64,000 nucleotides of DNA, from assembly GCA_963556195.1 (NCBI GenBank), contig OY744516.1, positions 36,519,278 to 36,583,277 of the forward strand, in the 5' to 3' direction. Position numbers and translations under genes: made by a program. The notes under the pieces were generated by a model that saw only the letters and a program-made list of their open reading frames with translations, was not told the origin of the DNA and did not search any database. This stretch comes from Sepiola atlantica (lineage: Eukaryota; Mollusca; Cephalopoda; Sepiida; Sepiolidae). This document shows positions 34,766 to 46,110 of the stretch, one piece after another (positions within the stretch are counted from its first letter, which is position 1; each line of letters begins with the position of its first letter).

Positions 34766-36540
34766 ATGAGTCTACACTTATCAAGGCCAAAAGTCACTCG
34801 AGGATAAGAGTTAATGAGATTGTCAGTTGGATGGTGAACACTACTATGAGAGGATTGGAAACAATGAATGGAATAGACAAATTGGATTACAGAAGAGGAC
34901 GGCTCGACAATATTTTGTAACATTGAACTTGAAGACGACAATGTTGTATGTAGGCAATCAGTCCCGTGACAATGTGTTCCTAAATGGAAAGTTTTTTGGA
35001 AAGAAACTCTCTTCATGGAATGTCCGTTTGATTTTAAAGGAAGAAAGGAAAGTTATTTGCGGTGGTGGCCGTTAAACGAGTTCTTGCTGTGAATGTTTTA
35101 TAGAGACTAATTGAGGCTCAGTCGAGCACCTTCCATATAAGTAATTATAGCGTAGAGAAAGATTATTAATGCTTCTACTGTAAGAAAGGGGCGGTTAGGA
35201 AGAAAAGAATCGTCCCCACTAGATTGCGAAGTCGATTTTTTACGCTGTAAAGGCAAAAAAGAGTACTTTCTAGAGCGATAGAATGATTTAACCATTTTCC
35301 CAGCAACTTTAGCAGCATATAAATGTAAGTCTTCTATTCCATTTTAGATCTGGAGTGAAAGCCCTAGAAGCTTATCAAAACAGGGGTCTTACTCAAAGAT
35401 AGAGCAATTCATTTCAACAGAGGAACACAGGAAAATGCGCGTTTCTTAAAAAAGATTTTTTAACATAGTTCACTTTAAACAAGGCAGGCCGCCACTGTAG
35501 ACGTAAGAGGCTACTGAGAAAAAGGAAAGGGGAGAAGGTAGGGGGGTCAACCTAAATTGGGATCTGCGCAGCGAGATGTCTGTTTACATTAGTTTTAAAT
35601 TTCTGTATGTCTGTACTGTCGGGGAAACAGGGGAGCAGGGAGGGAGTTTCAGAGGCCATCAATACGAGGAAAAAAGCTATTTGAGTAGAAGGCTCTCCGA
35701 TATCTGGGGGCCTCCACAGTGAATGAATGAGATCTAGTTGATTGTCGAGTTAGTCTAGTGAATTTACATCGAGGGGGCACCAGAGTAGCCAATTCATCGG
35801 AGCATAATCCATTGAAGTATTTGTAAAACAAACATAAGGATGCTACATTGCGGCGATGGGACAGAGGCTGGAGATTGGTTGACAGTGAGGGACCTATTAG
35901 GTTGGCGATTCATTTTTGGACCTTGTCAAGGAGGGAGAGACTAGTAGATGATGCATCAGCCCAGATGTGACAACAATACTCCATGCATGGGCGGATGGTG
36001 ACTTTGTAGAGATACAGGATAATGTCAGGTGTGAGGAGTTTACTAGCACGGTAGAGGGAGCCAACCTTCTTTGCGGCAGCCTTGGTAATGTCTTCAATGC
36101 ATTTGTTTCAATTCATGTTCCCTGTGAAGGTTAGGCAGAGGAGTTTGAATGATGAACTCTCAGGTAGGGTGGTGGAAGGAGGGAAAGTCGGTTTTAAAGA
36201 TGTTTAAAGTAACTAACCACTTCCCCCCATTGCAAAACGTGCTCTATGTCGGAAGAAACAAATCAGCAAGATTTGCTCACCAATAACGTTTGAAGTGTTG
36301 CCATAGACAGTTGTGTCATATGCATAGATGTCAACAAATGATATCAGACTATGACTTGAAAGATCATTAATGAAGATCACAAAGAGAGTTGGACCCACAA
36401 TAGATCCGTGAGGTTCTCCAACGTTGATACTATGCGATTCAGACGTCTGCCCATTAACAAATACTTTTATAGACCTATTAGAAAGAATTGGTTTTATTGT
36501 TGCGAGGAAAGCGAGAATTGAATGATAAACGACTGCTGGG
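34766..36540 (-). mobile_element. CR1/L2-like LINE, reverse transcriptase C-terminus to 3' UTR
   Basis: The minus strand encodes in order VFVNGQTSESHSINVGEPHG, GPTLFVIFINDL, DIYAYDTTVYGN (the catalytic A-DD box, here with AYD), a tail with ILYLYKVTIRPCMEYCCHIW-A, SHRRNVASLCLFYKYFNG, LVPPRCKF, SNSFFPRIDGLWNSL, and a 3' UTR ending in the family signature at about 34,766-34,815. Frames shift several times. The catalytic DD to YD change and the stops show that it is inactive. Confidence 0.8.
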
Positions 36541-36659
36541 AGAGCGCAATATGATCATTTTCAAGGATGATCGGAATAAACGGAAAGTACTGAACATCTA
36601 AGAAGACTTTAAACCACTTTGACTTCAGGGAACATCCCCTGTTTGATACCTGTTGGTAC

Positions 36660-36925
36660 AAAATGGTCGTGAAAGGTCAAGGAGAATTGAAAGAGTGAGG
36701 AGGAAAAGTACCATCCAGACCTCCAATGTAATCATGGGGAGATTTATTGTCACTCAAACACCAGAGAAAAACATCAGCCGTTGTCAACGAGAATGGGTAA
36801 CAGCTGCTGCGAGAGCGTAAAGTGATTTGAAATGGTGATCGAAAAAAAGGAGAATAGTGGAAATCTGGGAAGACTTGTTGTCACTCAGACTCCAGGGGAC
36901 ATCAACTTTTTTGCTAGTGAGCGAT
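36660..36925 (+). mobile_element. R4-like LINE 3' UTR fragment
   Basis: Blocks CCAGACCTCCA, GTGGAAATCTGGGAAGACTT, GTTGTCACTCAGACTCCAGG and GTGAGCGATTAC match the 3' UTRs at 17.5 and 27.6 kb. Unlike those, it does not end in a TAA array but runs into a LINE end. Confidence 0.55.
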
Positions 36926-36929
36926 TACT

Positions 36930-37085
36930 TCTCATGCTTGTCATAAACCGCCCTATAAGTAATCAAACCTTGTTGAGTTAATTAATCATTTTCTATCTTC
37001 TCATAATATTCTTCATCATTAACCTTTATCCTCAAGCAGAGTTTGGCCTTGATAAATAGTTATTCATGAGTAAGAAAAATGTGCA
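36930..37085 (+). mobile_element. CR1/L2-like LINE 3' UTR
   Basis: The family 3' sequence from CTTGTCATAAACCGCC to the signature AACCTTTATCCTCAAGCAGA and TTGGCCTTGATAA is present. Nothing of the ORF remains. Confidence 0.5.
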
Positions 37086-37629
37086 ATTACGCGCATGAAA
37101 CCCCCTTATTCATAAGAAATAATAAACAAGAGACGCCTACAAATGGTGTCCGTCCGTCGGCAGGTTTGTCTGTCACGTTTAAGTTTGAAATGTCATTTTC
37201 ATCGCTAAACGTGCAGATCAAATGGACGTGTCTTTTATTTCGCTTCTTTTCTCCTTGATCCACTTCTTTGGGCGCCAATTACCTTTTGCGCTAAAAGGGG
37301 TCAAGCGATGCTATTCTTTAGTGCCACTATTAAGCCTGCAGAATCACGTGATCGCTCCTTCCGTTATTTGCAAGAGATGAAAAATAGAAAAGAAAAAAAG
37401 AAACGCTCACTTGCACGTACACATGCACGTACACATGCACGTACACTTGTACGTACACATGCACGTACACATGCAAGTACACGCCCACGTTGAGGGAGAG
37501 AGTTTGAATAACTACTAAACACAACCTTCGTATTTCTTCGGTATTTCTGAACGGGGGTTTGTCAGGATATTTTGACATGGGAGTATATTCCCTTAGAAGT
37601 AAACCCTGATCAAATAGTTTTTATGTACT
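37086..37629. other. Unassigned sequence with a 12-bp minisatellite
   Basis: At about 37,412-37,490 a 12-bp unit, GTACACATGCAC, recurs about six times. Its frames read THARTHART-like peptide and are incidental. The rest shows no gene. Confidence 0.7.
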
Positions 37630-37822
37630 AACGGGTCACCGCTTATCAAAGCCCGAAAGCCACTCGAGGATAAGGTTCAATGAGTTTGTCAGGTGGACGG
37701 TGGGACAACATCGTGAAGATTGGTAACGATGGTTGAAAATGGTTAAAATTTGATTATTTAAGAGGACGGCTCAACAAGAATGTGTTAACATTAGACTTGA
37801 AAACGATCATGTTGTAGTCAGT

Positions 37823-39399
37823 GTAGAGTTTAAGAGATCAGAATTATCGCACTTTCACTTGGTAGCAGGAGTGATTTCGCTTGTATAGATTTCGTAATAT
37901 AAATAAATGCGTTAAGGCTGACGTGTCCTTAACCACCCGAGCGACAAAAGCGATAACAAACGTGTTCTGTCTTTTGATTCTTGCTTTGTGCTGTCTGCGT
38001 CTATCATTTGTATTTCAGAGAGATAATACAATCTTATAACTGGCGACATAGGATTTACGTGAATTTACGTGACGAACTCACAATTTCGAAACTAAACAAA
38101 GAAATATTCACAAAAACAGAGAGAATGTCTGATAACGGACTACCCAATTTTCCAAGTTTAAGCGTCGATGCTGATCCGAATACCGTTGGAATCCGCTGAC
38201 AAAAGTGGTTGGACAAACTTGAGAATTTATTTGTTGCATTGGGCATCGACACAGACAAAAAGAAAAAAGCGAGCCTACTTTACTATGCTGGAGACGAAGT
38301 TTTTGATTTTTTTTCCACAACTTCACGGAAATACAGAAAGGCGTCGGGCGACCGTTGAATCAGTAGATGAATCAAAGATACCGAGCACATATGAAACAAC
38401 AAAGAAGTCACTGACCAACTACTTCACACCGCAAACAGTATGTCATGCGAGATCTTCAAATTTCGACGCACATCGCAGAATGCGGACGAAACTTTAGACT
38501 CTTTCCACGTAAGACCGGGAACTGTAGCGTCCACATGTGACTTCACAGACACAGATCGTGGAATACTCGCACAGATAGTGCAAAGGGCGTTACTAGACAA
38601 CTCTACACTCAAACAAATGCTGGACGAGGCCAGGGTGATTGAATTGGTACACAAACGTACCGCAGACATAGAACGGGAGGTAGTACACGCCTTGTCGTCC
38701 TATCACAATAAAGAAAGCCACAGACGGTACGCACGCAGATAAGAAGTTAAAAAAATACCGACAGCGAACGTTACTTCGGACGCACACGAGGTAGTAGTCG
38801 CCACTTTACTCCGAGGCCCCAACCACGTGGCAAAGACGCCTGGCATGTTTGCTACTACTGTGGATACTCGGCAACACATGTCCCGTTAAGGGGCAGAAAT
38901 GTAGGAACTGCCGAAAAAGTAACCATTTCGCCAAAGTATGCAACTCGAAACCGGTAAGACGAATTTCATACTCATATCAAAATGAAGTTAGATCCCCTTC
39001 TACGTCGAGTGATGAATCTGTGTTCACAGTAAAAATTCCCACGTCGACAAAAACGCCCAAAACCACCATTCTCGTTACTGACTCCCCAGTGACCTTTGTT
39101 TTAGACATCGATGCCAGTGTAACATCATTTCTGGACGCACGTACGACGATTTTCAGCACAGACTAACAATACATGACACAGTCAGGCAGATATTTCATCT
39201 ACAAAATCTACTCAGTGCCCATTCTGCCGAGGCACTGGGTATGATATCTTTTAATTTCGGAAACTGGATAGACCCGCAGATATCATGTCTTGCACGCTTC
39301 ATGGATGCACTAACTGTGGACATAGCCCACCGTGCACACAAGAGCATTGTTAAGAAGAAGCAGCTAGTGGGGAAAAGGGCCTAGTTCTCCGGAATCGAC
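37823..39399 (+). mobile_element. Ty3/Gypsy-like LTR retrotransposon fragment
   Basis: A probable 5' LTR runs from TGTAGAGT (37,823) to about 38,037, followed by TGGCGACATAGGAT (38,040), a primer-site form common in Gypsy elements, then gag and the start of protease. Reverse transcriptase, integrase and the other LTR are absent. It interrupts the 3' UTR of a LINE lying on the opposite strand. The right edge (about 39,400) is approximate. Confidence 0.65.
38125..39165 (+). pseudogene. Gypsy gag and protease start
   Basis: The ATG at 38,125 opens MSDNGLPNFPSLSVDAD. An in-frame TGA (38,197-38,199) and later frameshifts follow. Recognisable parts are WLDKLENLFVALGI and LLYYAGDEVFDF, FKFRRTSQNADETLDSFHVR, EFTDTDR-like region, a zinc knuckle C-x2-C near 38,850 (CYYCGYSATH), CRNCRKSNHFAKVC (about 38,906-38,947), and a protease-like VLDIDASV near 39,105, where family members have DTGAS. 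The protease motif is mutated (DIDAS), so the copy is dead. Confidence 0.7.
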
Positions 39400-41305
39400 A
39401 AGCTAGTATAGGAGACGGTACGCAACTGCATCCATGCCAGGCTTCCAACCCGACATCATCCTCATACCGTTCGCCCATACACACCACACCACTCCGCGCT
39501 GCCCCAGAAATACAATCTTACAGCCAGCTGGGAAGTAGCCACGTGGTATTTTGTTCCACAGACGGGTAGTTGCTGGAAAGAAACATTGCTCATGGAAGTT
39601 CCGTTTAGTTTTAGGTTCACAGAGGAAGAAAGGAAAATTATTTAGAGTGGTTGTAGATAGACGGTATTTTGCATTGAGTTTTACGGAGGAAACCATACAT
39701 TGGAGTTCAGTCGATCACCTACCATGAAAATAATAATAGAATAGAGAAGGACTAGAAATAGCACTTCTGTGAATAAAAGGCTGTAGGGATAAGAATAGGA
39801 CATCTCTGATTTCGAAGTCGGTTCTGTACTCTGTCAAGGCATTAAAGGGTGCTCTGAGCGGCACCTCCTCGGATGTGGCAACATTACTCCATCTTATGAC
39901 GTATTTAACTCCTATAGGATTGTGTCAGGAGTGAGATACTTTCAGAAGCGGTAGAATGATCCAACCAGTTTTCCGACCTTAACAACAGATTTGATGCAAG
40001 TCTTCCATTTCAAGTGTGGCGTGAAGGCACGTTTTAGAAGCTTGTCTAAGCAGGGGGATTCTTCAAAGAGGGAGAGAACCATTCATTTCAATTATGGCGA
40101 AGCTAGGATCAGAGCGTTGGTGATGAAAAGAGAGAAGCTTGGTTTTAGACGTATTAAAAGTAACCAGGCACCTTTTCCCCCATTGCAACACGTGCTCAAG
40201 ATCGGAAGAGGGAGACCCAGAAAGATCTTTGCCATTGCTGCTCTTCAAAGTGTTTTAATGGTTGTATCATCTGCATAAATATCAATGGATGATCTTGGAA
40301 TTTGATTTTGGGCATAATTTATAACGTCTAGGAAGAGGTTTGGGCCCAGAATTAATATATGTGGCACGCTGGCGTTTATACTATGTGCTTCAGACTTTTG
40401 CTATCAACGATTACTTTTCTGTCAGAGAAAAAGGATTTGATGGTTTATAAGACATTTTCAGATATTCCATAGCTAGCAAGCTTGTGCAGTAAACCTTTGT
40501 GTCAAACTCTATCAAAGACCTTTGATATATCAAGAGTTATTGCTCTGGAAGCGAGGCCCTTGTCAATAGATTCACTGATCTAACACATCAGTTGTTAATT
40601 TTACAGGACGAAATCCATATTACTTGTCACTGGGTGGATTGTTTTTGCTGAGGTAGTTGACAACTTCTTTATTTATCACAGATTCAAACAACTTACTCAT
40701 GGCGCATAAGAGAGTGATTGGTCTGTACTAAAATGCAGAAAACCTATTCCAGTATTTTCCAATACTGTTCAGAAGTTTTCTAAGGTGATGGGAAGCATTT
40801 ATACTTTAAGTAACGTTCGACCAGCTTTGTAAGAATAGGAGCAAGTTCCGATTGCAGGTTTTTAAACACTATGATTGGAATGTTGTCGGCATGAAGGTTT
40901 TTTTATAAGTTTGACTGCATCCAGGACAGATATATGTATATCGCTCAGAGTATTTACAGTCTTAGGGTAAAATTCAGGAGGTAGGCGGCCCTAATCGCAA
41001 AGCGTAGAATTTGATACAAAGTTTTTTGTAAAAAGTTGGGCTTTATTAGATGCTGAAGAAATCCCCTCTGGTCCATTGATGATGGTTGGAATAGAGGTCT
41101 TACATCCGATCAGGACTCTGTTTGTTATTCGCCAAAAATCATGGGCACCAATCCATGCTCAGTCACTCTAGATTAAACGGATTGGGAATAAGACTCTCTC
41201 GCGTTTACTATAACATTTTTTCAGTGGTCGCGAGCAGTCCTAAAGGCGGCTTTCGTTTCACAATATTTATTTCGTTGAACGCAATTGAAATAGTAATTTA
41301 TTTAA

Positions 41306-41704
41306 AAGAAATAATATAGTATTGATTTACTCCTCTCCAGGAGTTAGGCACAAGGCCAGTTTTTATCTTGCTCCCACAAGTAAGATGTGACCCAAGCTCG
41401 GGTCGGGAAAATGGGGTTTGAAAAGCCAGCGCCCGAGAGGTGAGCACTCTGGCCATTAAAAATTGCCTGGGCAGCTCCGTCGGCATTCCCCGTTAGGGGC
41501 GCCTCAAGCAGTAAACAATAAACTTACTCCTCTCCAAAGAGGGAAGGCGACGTCTGGGAGGGTGGACTGCACAGGACAGACCCATAGACCGGCGTAAATC
41601 AAGCCCCGAAGGCCAATACAATACCAGTCTATGGGGTGCAGTATCCATCGGAACAGATACTACACTTTGATCTTAGCCAAAAGGCCAAGAAATAACATAG
41701 TATT
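41306..41704 (-). mobile_element. U2 snRNA-headed SINE, complete, with 18-bp target duplication
   Basis: The element (41,324-41,686) reads on the minus strand GGCCTTTTGGCTAAGATC, AAGTGTAGTATCTGTTC, which is U2 snRNA from about nucleotide 12 to 45 almost unchanged. The shared body (GCCGGTCTATGGG, hairpin, GAATGCCGACGG, GGCCAGAGTGCTCACC) and tail AAGATAAAAACTGGCCTTGT follow. Direct repeats AAGAAATAAYATAGTATT at 41,306-41,323 and 41,687-41,704 differ at one base and mark LINE-type insertion. There is no A tail. Confidence 0.8.
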
Positions 41705-42747
41705 CGAAGTCCAAATTAGATAAGCGCGACATAGCTACACACTGGCGCACACCAGGGAAGTAATGATTCCAAGTAAGAACACTAAGCGTGATTCTCCACC
41801 AGACCAGACCAATTCTGGTCCTGGAATTCGGTACAACGAAGTATAAAGTGCAAGAAAAATAAAGTACAACATAGTTACGTAGGAATAAGAAAATTATTAT
41901 TTACTCAAGTTTGACGAAGTAGAGAAAATCCATAAATGAACACTCGAATATTTATGTGACTCATAAAAAATCAAGTGTTAGTCCCAGAAAGAGGGCCCTT
42001 GTATGCTGAAAAAGTATTCTTGTTACATCTATAGATCTCTTCCTGTTTTTATAATTCGCTACGCAATATATATCTTTGTAGTGTGGCTGGTGGCACGAAT
42101 AAACGATGACCAGTCGTCTAATGTATCCCAACCCCTGTTAACAAGACATACAAATGAATGAATGAACGTGAGAGTGAGTAAGTTCAGTTGACTGTGTAGA
42201 CAGTCTGTGTATATATGCTTTCCTTTGTCTAGTCAGAGTGAGAGTATAAGCGTGAACTTGTGTGTACGTGAGTTCAGTAATCAGTGTGCGTAGTTGTGCT
42301 GTTGATGGATGTTCAGTAGTTTGTGGTAGTTTCTTGTTGCGTTGCCGCGTGCATATAGCCAGTGGCCGAGGCTGTTTTTAGTGACGTACTCCCGTGCATG
42401 AAGTGTTAAAGAAACTACGAACATGTGACAGAGACCGCTGTTGTGTTTGGTTTTATATTACGCGCGAAATATTGTGACATGCGGAGGCAAATGTCTGCGT
42501 CTCTGATATGCTGAAAAAAGATGTTGTCTAATCGAGAGTCGATACCTTTAAACAACATTCGCTAGCTGCTGCTTATATCCTTATAAGTCAATTCTTCTTT
42601 ACATGTACGTGTACACTACGACGTCATGGTTCTCACATTCAGAAAAGGTAGACATTAAAGAAATGATGACTTCTACCGACTCTTGTCCGTCTGCAATACC
42701 TTGAAGATGTTACCTTTTTGCAGAGAAGCCTCGTGAAGGTGTCGTCG
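41705..42747. other. Intergenic sequence, nothing recognised
   Basis: I see no coding pattern, repeat or RNA gene in this kilobase. Confidence 0.5.
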
Positions 42748-42857
42748 CATACATCACTTGGTATTCCCAAATGGTCACCCATCTAGTACTGACCAGATTC
42801 AACGTTGCTCAACATCATGATCGAAGGAGAACTGGTGTCAACGTGATTATGGCCAAT
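42748..42857 (-). pseudogene. 5S rRNA-derived sequence, copy 1
   Basis: On the minus strand it follows metazoan 5S rRNA along its length: GGCCATAATCACGTTGA, CACCAGTTCTCCTTCGATCA, GGTCAGTACTAGATGGGTGA and GGGAATACCAAGTG. Many substitutions, including in the internal promoter region, make a functional gene unlikely. It could be a pseudogene or the head of a 5S-derived SINE. Confidence 0.75.
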
Positions 42858-43329
42858 TACGTCATGTTATATATGCGTTGTGGGTTATAAGTGTTATTCA
42901 TTTCTCGAGGGAGGCAGAGACCGAAGATGTTCTCCGGGTGCTTTTCTCTAGGACAGATAGCTTGAACATATTCCTACATGAAGTAGGATACGACGATCAT
43001 TGTCGAAAGAAGACAGAAACTGATAAGAATAATAACTAAATTCTACTAAACATTGTTATCAAGTTATCGTACTAGGCAGTTTCTATATTTTTTCTAAGAC
43101 AAATATGTTGGTTTTGCAACCTTTTATTCAAACGCTAAGAACATTTGAAAATCTTAAATAAAAAATAAGCTTCTTTGTATTCGCTACAAGGGATTAAATG
43201 TTCTTTTGTACGCCAATAACATGTTTGCATAACAAAAGTAGAATCCTATTTACTGTAATTGAAATGGTAGCTATTTACGAAGTCTAAAAAAAATGAAAAT
43301 GTTACACAAATTTTTTTACCCCGCCTAAT
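42858..43329. other. Unassigned AT-rich sequence
   Basis: No gene or repeat recognised. Confidence 0.5.
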
Positions 43330-43612
43330 AAATCGGTATCGTCCGGGCCTTTGGGTCTGGATTTACGCCGGTCTATTGGGGGCTGTCCGTCCTGTGCAGT
43401 TCTAGGAGGTGCACCCTCCCAGTCTTTGCCTCCCCTCTTTGGGGAGGAGTAAGTTTATTGCTTACTGTCTGAGGCGCCCCTACCGGGGAATGCCGACGGG
43501 GCTGCCCAGGCAATTTTTTAAATGGCCAGAGTGCTCACCTCTCGAGCGCTGGCTTATCTAATCCCACTTTCCCGACCTTGTGTCACATCTTACCTTGTGG
43601 GAGGTAGATAAA
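43330..43612 (+). mobile_element. SINE body without U2 head
   Basis: It matches the U2-headed SINE body from GCCGGTCTATTGGG through the hairpin and GAATGCCGACGGGGCTGCC to the tail CATCTTACCTTGTGGGAG. The head is missing, consistent with 5' truncation during insertion. Confidence 0.75.
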
Positions 43613-43789
43613 TAAAGTTACACAAAAGAAACTACTTGTTTTCTTTCATTAAAACTTGAAATATTATTTTTCTATATAATAAACATAAACTTTGAATCGT
43701 ATTTCCAAATGGTAGCCATTTACGAAGAAGTAACAGTAACAACTCTGCATAACATAGTACGTTCGTTCGTTTCTTTTGTGTCACGCTTT

Positions 43790-44700
43790 TGTTTGTAGGA
43801 TAAGTAGTTGAGTTGGTATGAAGAATAGGAAGTTGGAAGAGAACACTCCCAGTTGGAGATTTAGTAGGTGGGAGGAAGCACTTGGTGTGAAGAAGAGGCA
43901 GTGGGATGAGAACACTACCGGTCGGAGATTTGGTAGGTCGAAAGAGGGACATCGTATGAAGAAGTGGGAGTGGAGTGAGGGAGAGCAAAAAGATAAAAAG
44001 AAGAGGAAAAGAGACTGGGAAGAAGAGTGGGAGCAGAAAAAGCAAGAACGGCGATCGATGAACATTTTCACTGAAAAATACAAGTTCATATTATAAACAA
44101 TTTAAAAGCAAACACATTATTGAAATCTTTAAAATATGCAACGTCATCTCGTCAACAGTTTTCTAAAGTATATGAAAAAGATTTATTTTCGTTTTAAAAT
44201 AATTTATAGCTCATATTTATTTTGCGGAAGAGAGATTAATATTAAATTACTGCGACTTCGGCTAGTTTTCGAATTGTTATGGGATTTTACATATAAGCCT
44301 TGTTTTCCCCCTCAATTTAAAAAGGGTTGAGAAGACTTGATAGGATAAGGTAGAAGTGGGAGGAGGGCGTAGTAGGAGGAATTGAAAAAAACAGGAGTTC
44401 ACGTTATTATTAACAATTAAAAACAAGCAAATATTTCCTTTCGTTGAAATCTTTCAAAAATGCAACGTCATCTCATCAACAGTTTTTTCTAAATTATATC
44501 ATATTTCGTATGAAGAAAAGGAGAGTGAAGAGGGGGAAGTGGGTTGGGAGGAAGTAGAAAGAGGGGGGATTAAATGGATAGAGGAGGTGAAGAAATGGAG
44601 GAATTACTAAAAACACTAACTCATATTATTAACAAATTAAAATCAAACAAATATTTTCCTTCGTTGAAATCTTTAAATTAAATTAAAGACATTTTTATTT
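43790..44700 (+). repeat. Purine-rich tandem repeats
   Basis: Two copies of a ~69-bp unit starting GAGAACACT lie at about 43,840-43,976. A larger diverged unit with GAAATCTTT followed by ATGCAACGTCATCTCRTCAA recurs at about 44,120, 44,440 and (partly) 44,650. The Lys/Glu/Arg-rich open frame at 43,818-44,096 is a product of the purine bias; I do not call it a gene. Confidence 0.6.
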
Positions 44701-44861
44701 GTTTTAATAATTTATAGCATTCAAATATTTATGCACTAGTACTTCCTTCGTTCATTTTTATTTCTTTTTAACTTCCTTTCTTTTTCTGCCACGCTTTCAT
44801 TGTGGTAGAGGGCTTGGTATGAAGAAGAGAAAGTAAGAGGTGGAACGCATTTCTGAGGGAC

Positions 44862-45165
44862 TGCTTCCCTGCTGATTACAATTAGGTAGTCTTCAAATTC
44901 AAAGTCAATAATCTCTTGTCATAAACCGCCTCGTATTATATATTATTATTTCATTTGTAAACGTCAACAAAAGTTGAATTTCACTCAGTTGAGCACATAC
45001 CTCCACCAAAGTCCATCCATTGAGTGAACTTCTATTCAAACTCAATCCATACCTTTGATCAATGTTAGCACTCTGATAGTATTCCCCATCTCTCGGCTGA
45101 CAATCATGCCGTCTCATTATCCTCGAGCGTCTTTTGGCCTTGGTAAGCACTGACCAAACAGTAAA
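44862..45165 (+). mobile_element. CR1/L2-like LINE end with inserted sequence
   Basis: GGGACTGCTTCCCTGCTGAT begins the ORF2 tail (44,862), and the 3' signature TTATCCTCGAGCGTCTTTTGG follows at 45,117. Between them about 170 bp include a block (44,945-45,045) that is repeated at 45,445-45,545. Confidence 0.5.
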
Positions 45166-45699
45166 CAAGAAACAAATAACGTGTGATGGTTTTGTCCCTT
45201 GTTAGTGTCCCGAAGTATCTAGTCTCCAAGAAAAATCGATGAGACATTCGATAGGTGTAAGTAGATAAAGACTGACAAAAGAAATGCGTACTTCGCCCCC
45301 CCCCCATTCTCCCGGTGCATAATCGAGTAGATATCACCGGTCGACATACGTAAACAAATGCCACGACTTCCTGCTGGGCATCGAATTAATTGCGCCATTT
45401 GCAAAAAGGTAGAGATAAATCATCGTAGACACTGTTATAATGTATGGGTTATTTCATTTGTAAGCGTCAACAAAAGTTAGAATACCACTCAGTTGAGCAC
45501 ATACCTCCACCAAAGTCCATCCATTAAAGTGAACTTCTATTCAAAGACAACTAAACTAAAATTAAGCCTAAATCATCTACTAAAACATATATTTGTCTGC
45601 CTGCAACCTATCTATCTGCCGGTGATGTTAACTGCATGGTTCCACATTAGTAGGCGGTCTAATCGTGTATATTTACTTTATCTGTGGTCTAAAATAAAT
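45166..45699. repeat. Unassigned sequence with a ~100-bp direct repeat
   Basis: TCACTCAGTTGAGCACATAC and TCCACCAAAGTCCATCCATT occur at about 45,000 and again at about 45,500 with flanking similarity, 500 bp apart. A C run lies at 45,296-45,305. No gene is seen. Confidence 0.6.
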
Positions 45700-46110
45700 T
45701 AGACCCAGTGTTGGACAACACCGCCCGCTTGATCACTGGTTGCCTGAAGCCTATCTACCTTAATAACTTGCGATTTAATAATGACCTGACGAGTCTTCAG
45801 AAAAAGGCGTTCTGCGTTCTTGAGTTCGTGAAAGAAAATTGGATTATCACAGCGCAGTGAGCTTTTTGAAGGTAATTCACATTAATCTGCCCTTTCTTAA
45901 GAACATACGACGGTGATTTAGACAGTTTCAATGAAGTTGGTATCCATCAATTCGCTGTTTTGATACCTTATTGTAATACAGCTTCCTATTCCAGTAGCTT
46001 CTTTCCAAGAACTGCACGGTTGTTAAACTCTTCTGCTGATTTTTTCCTCCTTGACCTTTCAAGACTAAGGTCAATAGGCATCTCCTGTCTTTGCAATAAT
46101 CATCTTTCAT
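45700..46110 (+). mobile_element. LINE ORF2 C-terminal relic
   Basis: Broken frames give a segment like NTARLITGCLKPIYLNNL, then SYSSSFFPRTARLLNS near 45,990, both usual in LINE ORF2 tails. It may combine parts of two LINE families. Confidence 0.5.

Larger units (their letters stand above)
37630..41305 (-). mobile_element. CR1/L2-like LINE split by a Gypsy fragment
   Basis: On the minus strand: linker (about 41,290-41,100), reverse-transcriptase blocks (for example FKNLQSELAPILTKL, ALDISK-like VFD region, DIYADDTTIKT near 40,265 with intact ADD), a tail with LSFHHQRSDPSFAIIEMNGS, CFFPATTRLWNKIPRGYFP near 39,560, and, beyond a Gypsy fragment at 37,823-39,399, the 3' UTR with the family signature at 37,640-37,680. 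Multiple stops and frameshifts are present. Its 5' end is adjacent to the SINE at 41,324. Confidence 0.75.

Noticed and set aside
42748..42857. Functional 5S rRNA gene
   Set aside because: There are many substitutions through the promoter region and conserved helices, and the locus is isolated.
43818..44096. Charged 92-residue protein
   Set aside because: It is produced by purine-rich tandem repeats, with no domain, splice context or conservation visible.
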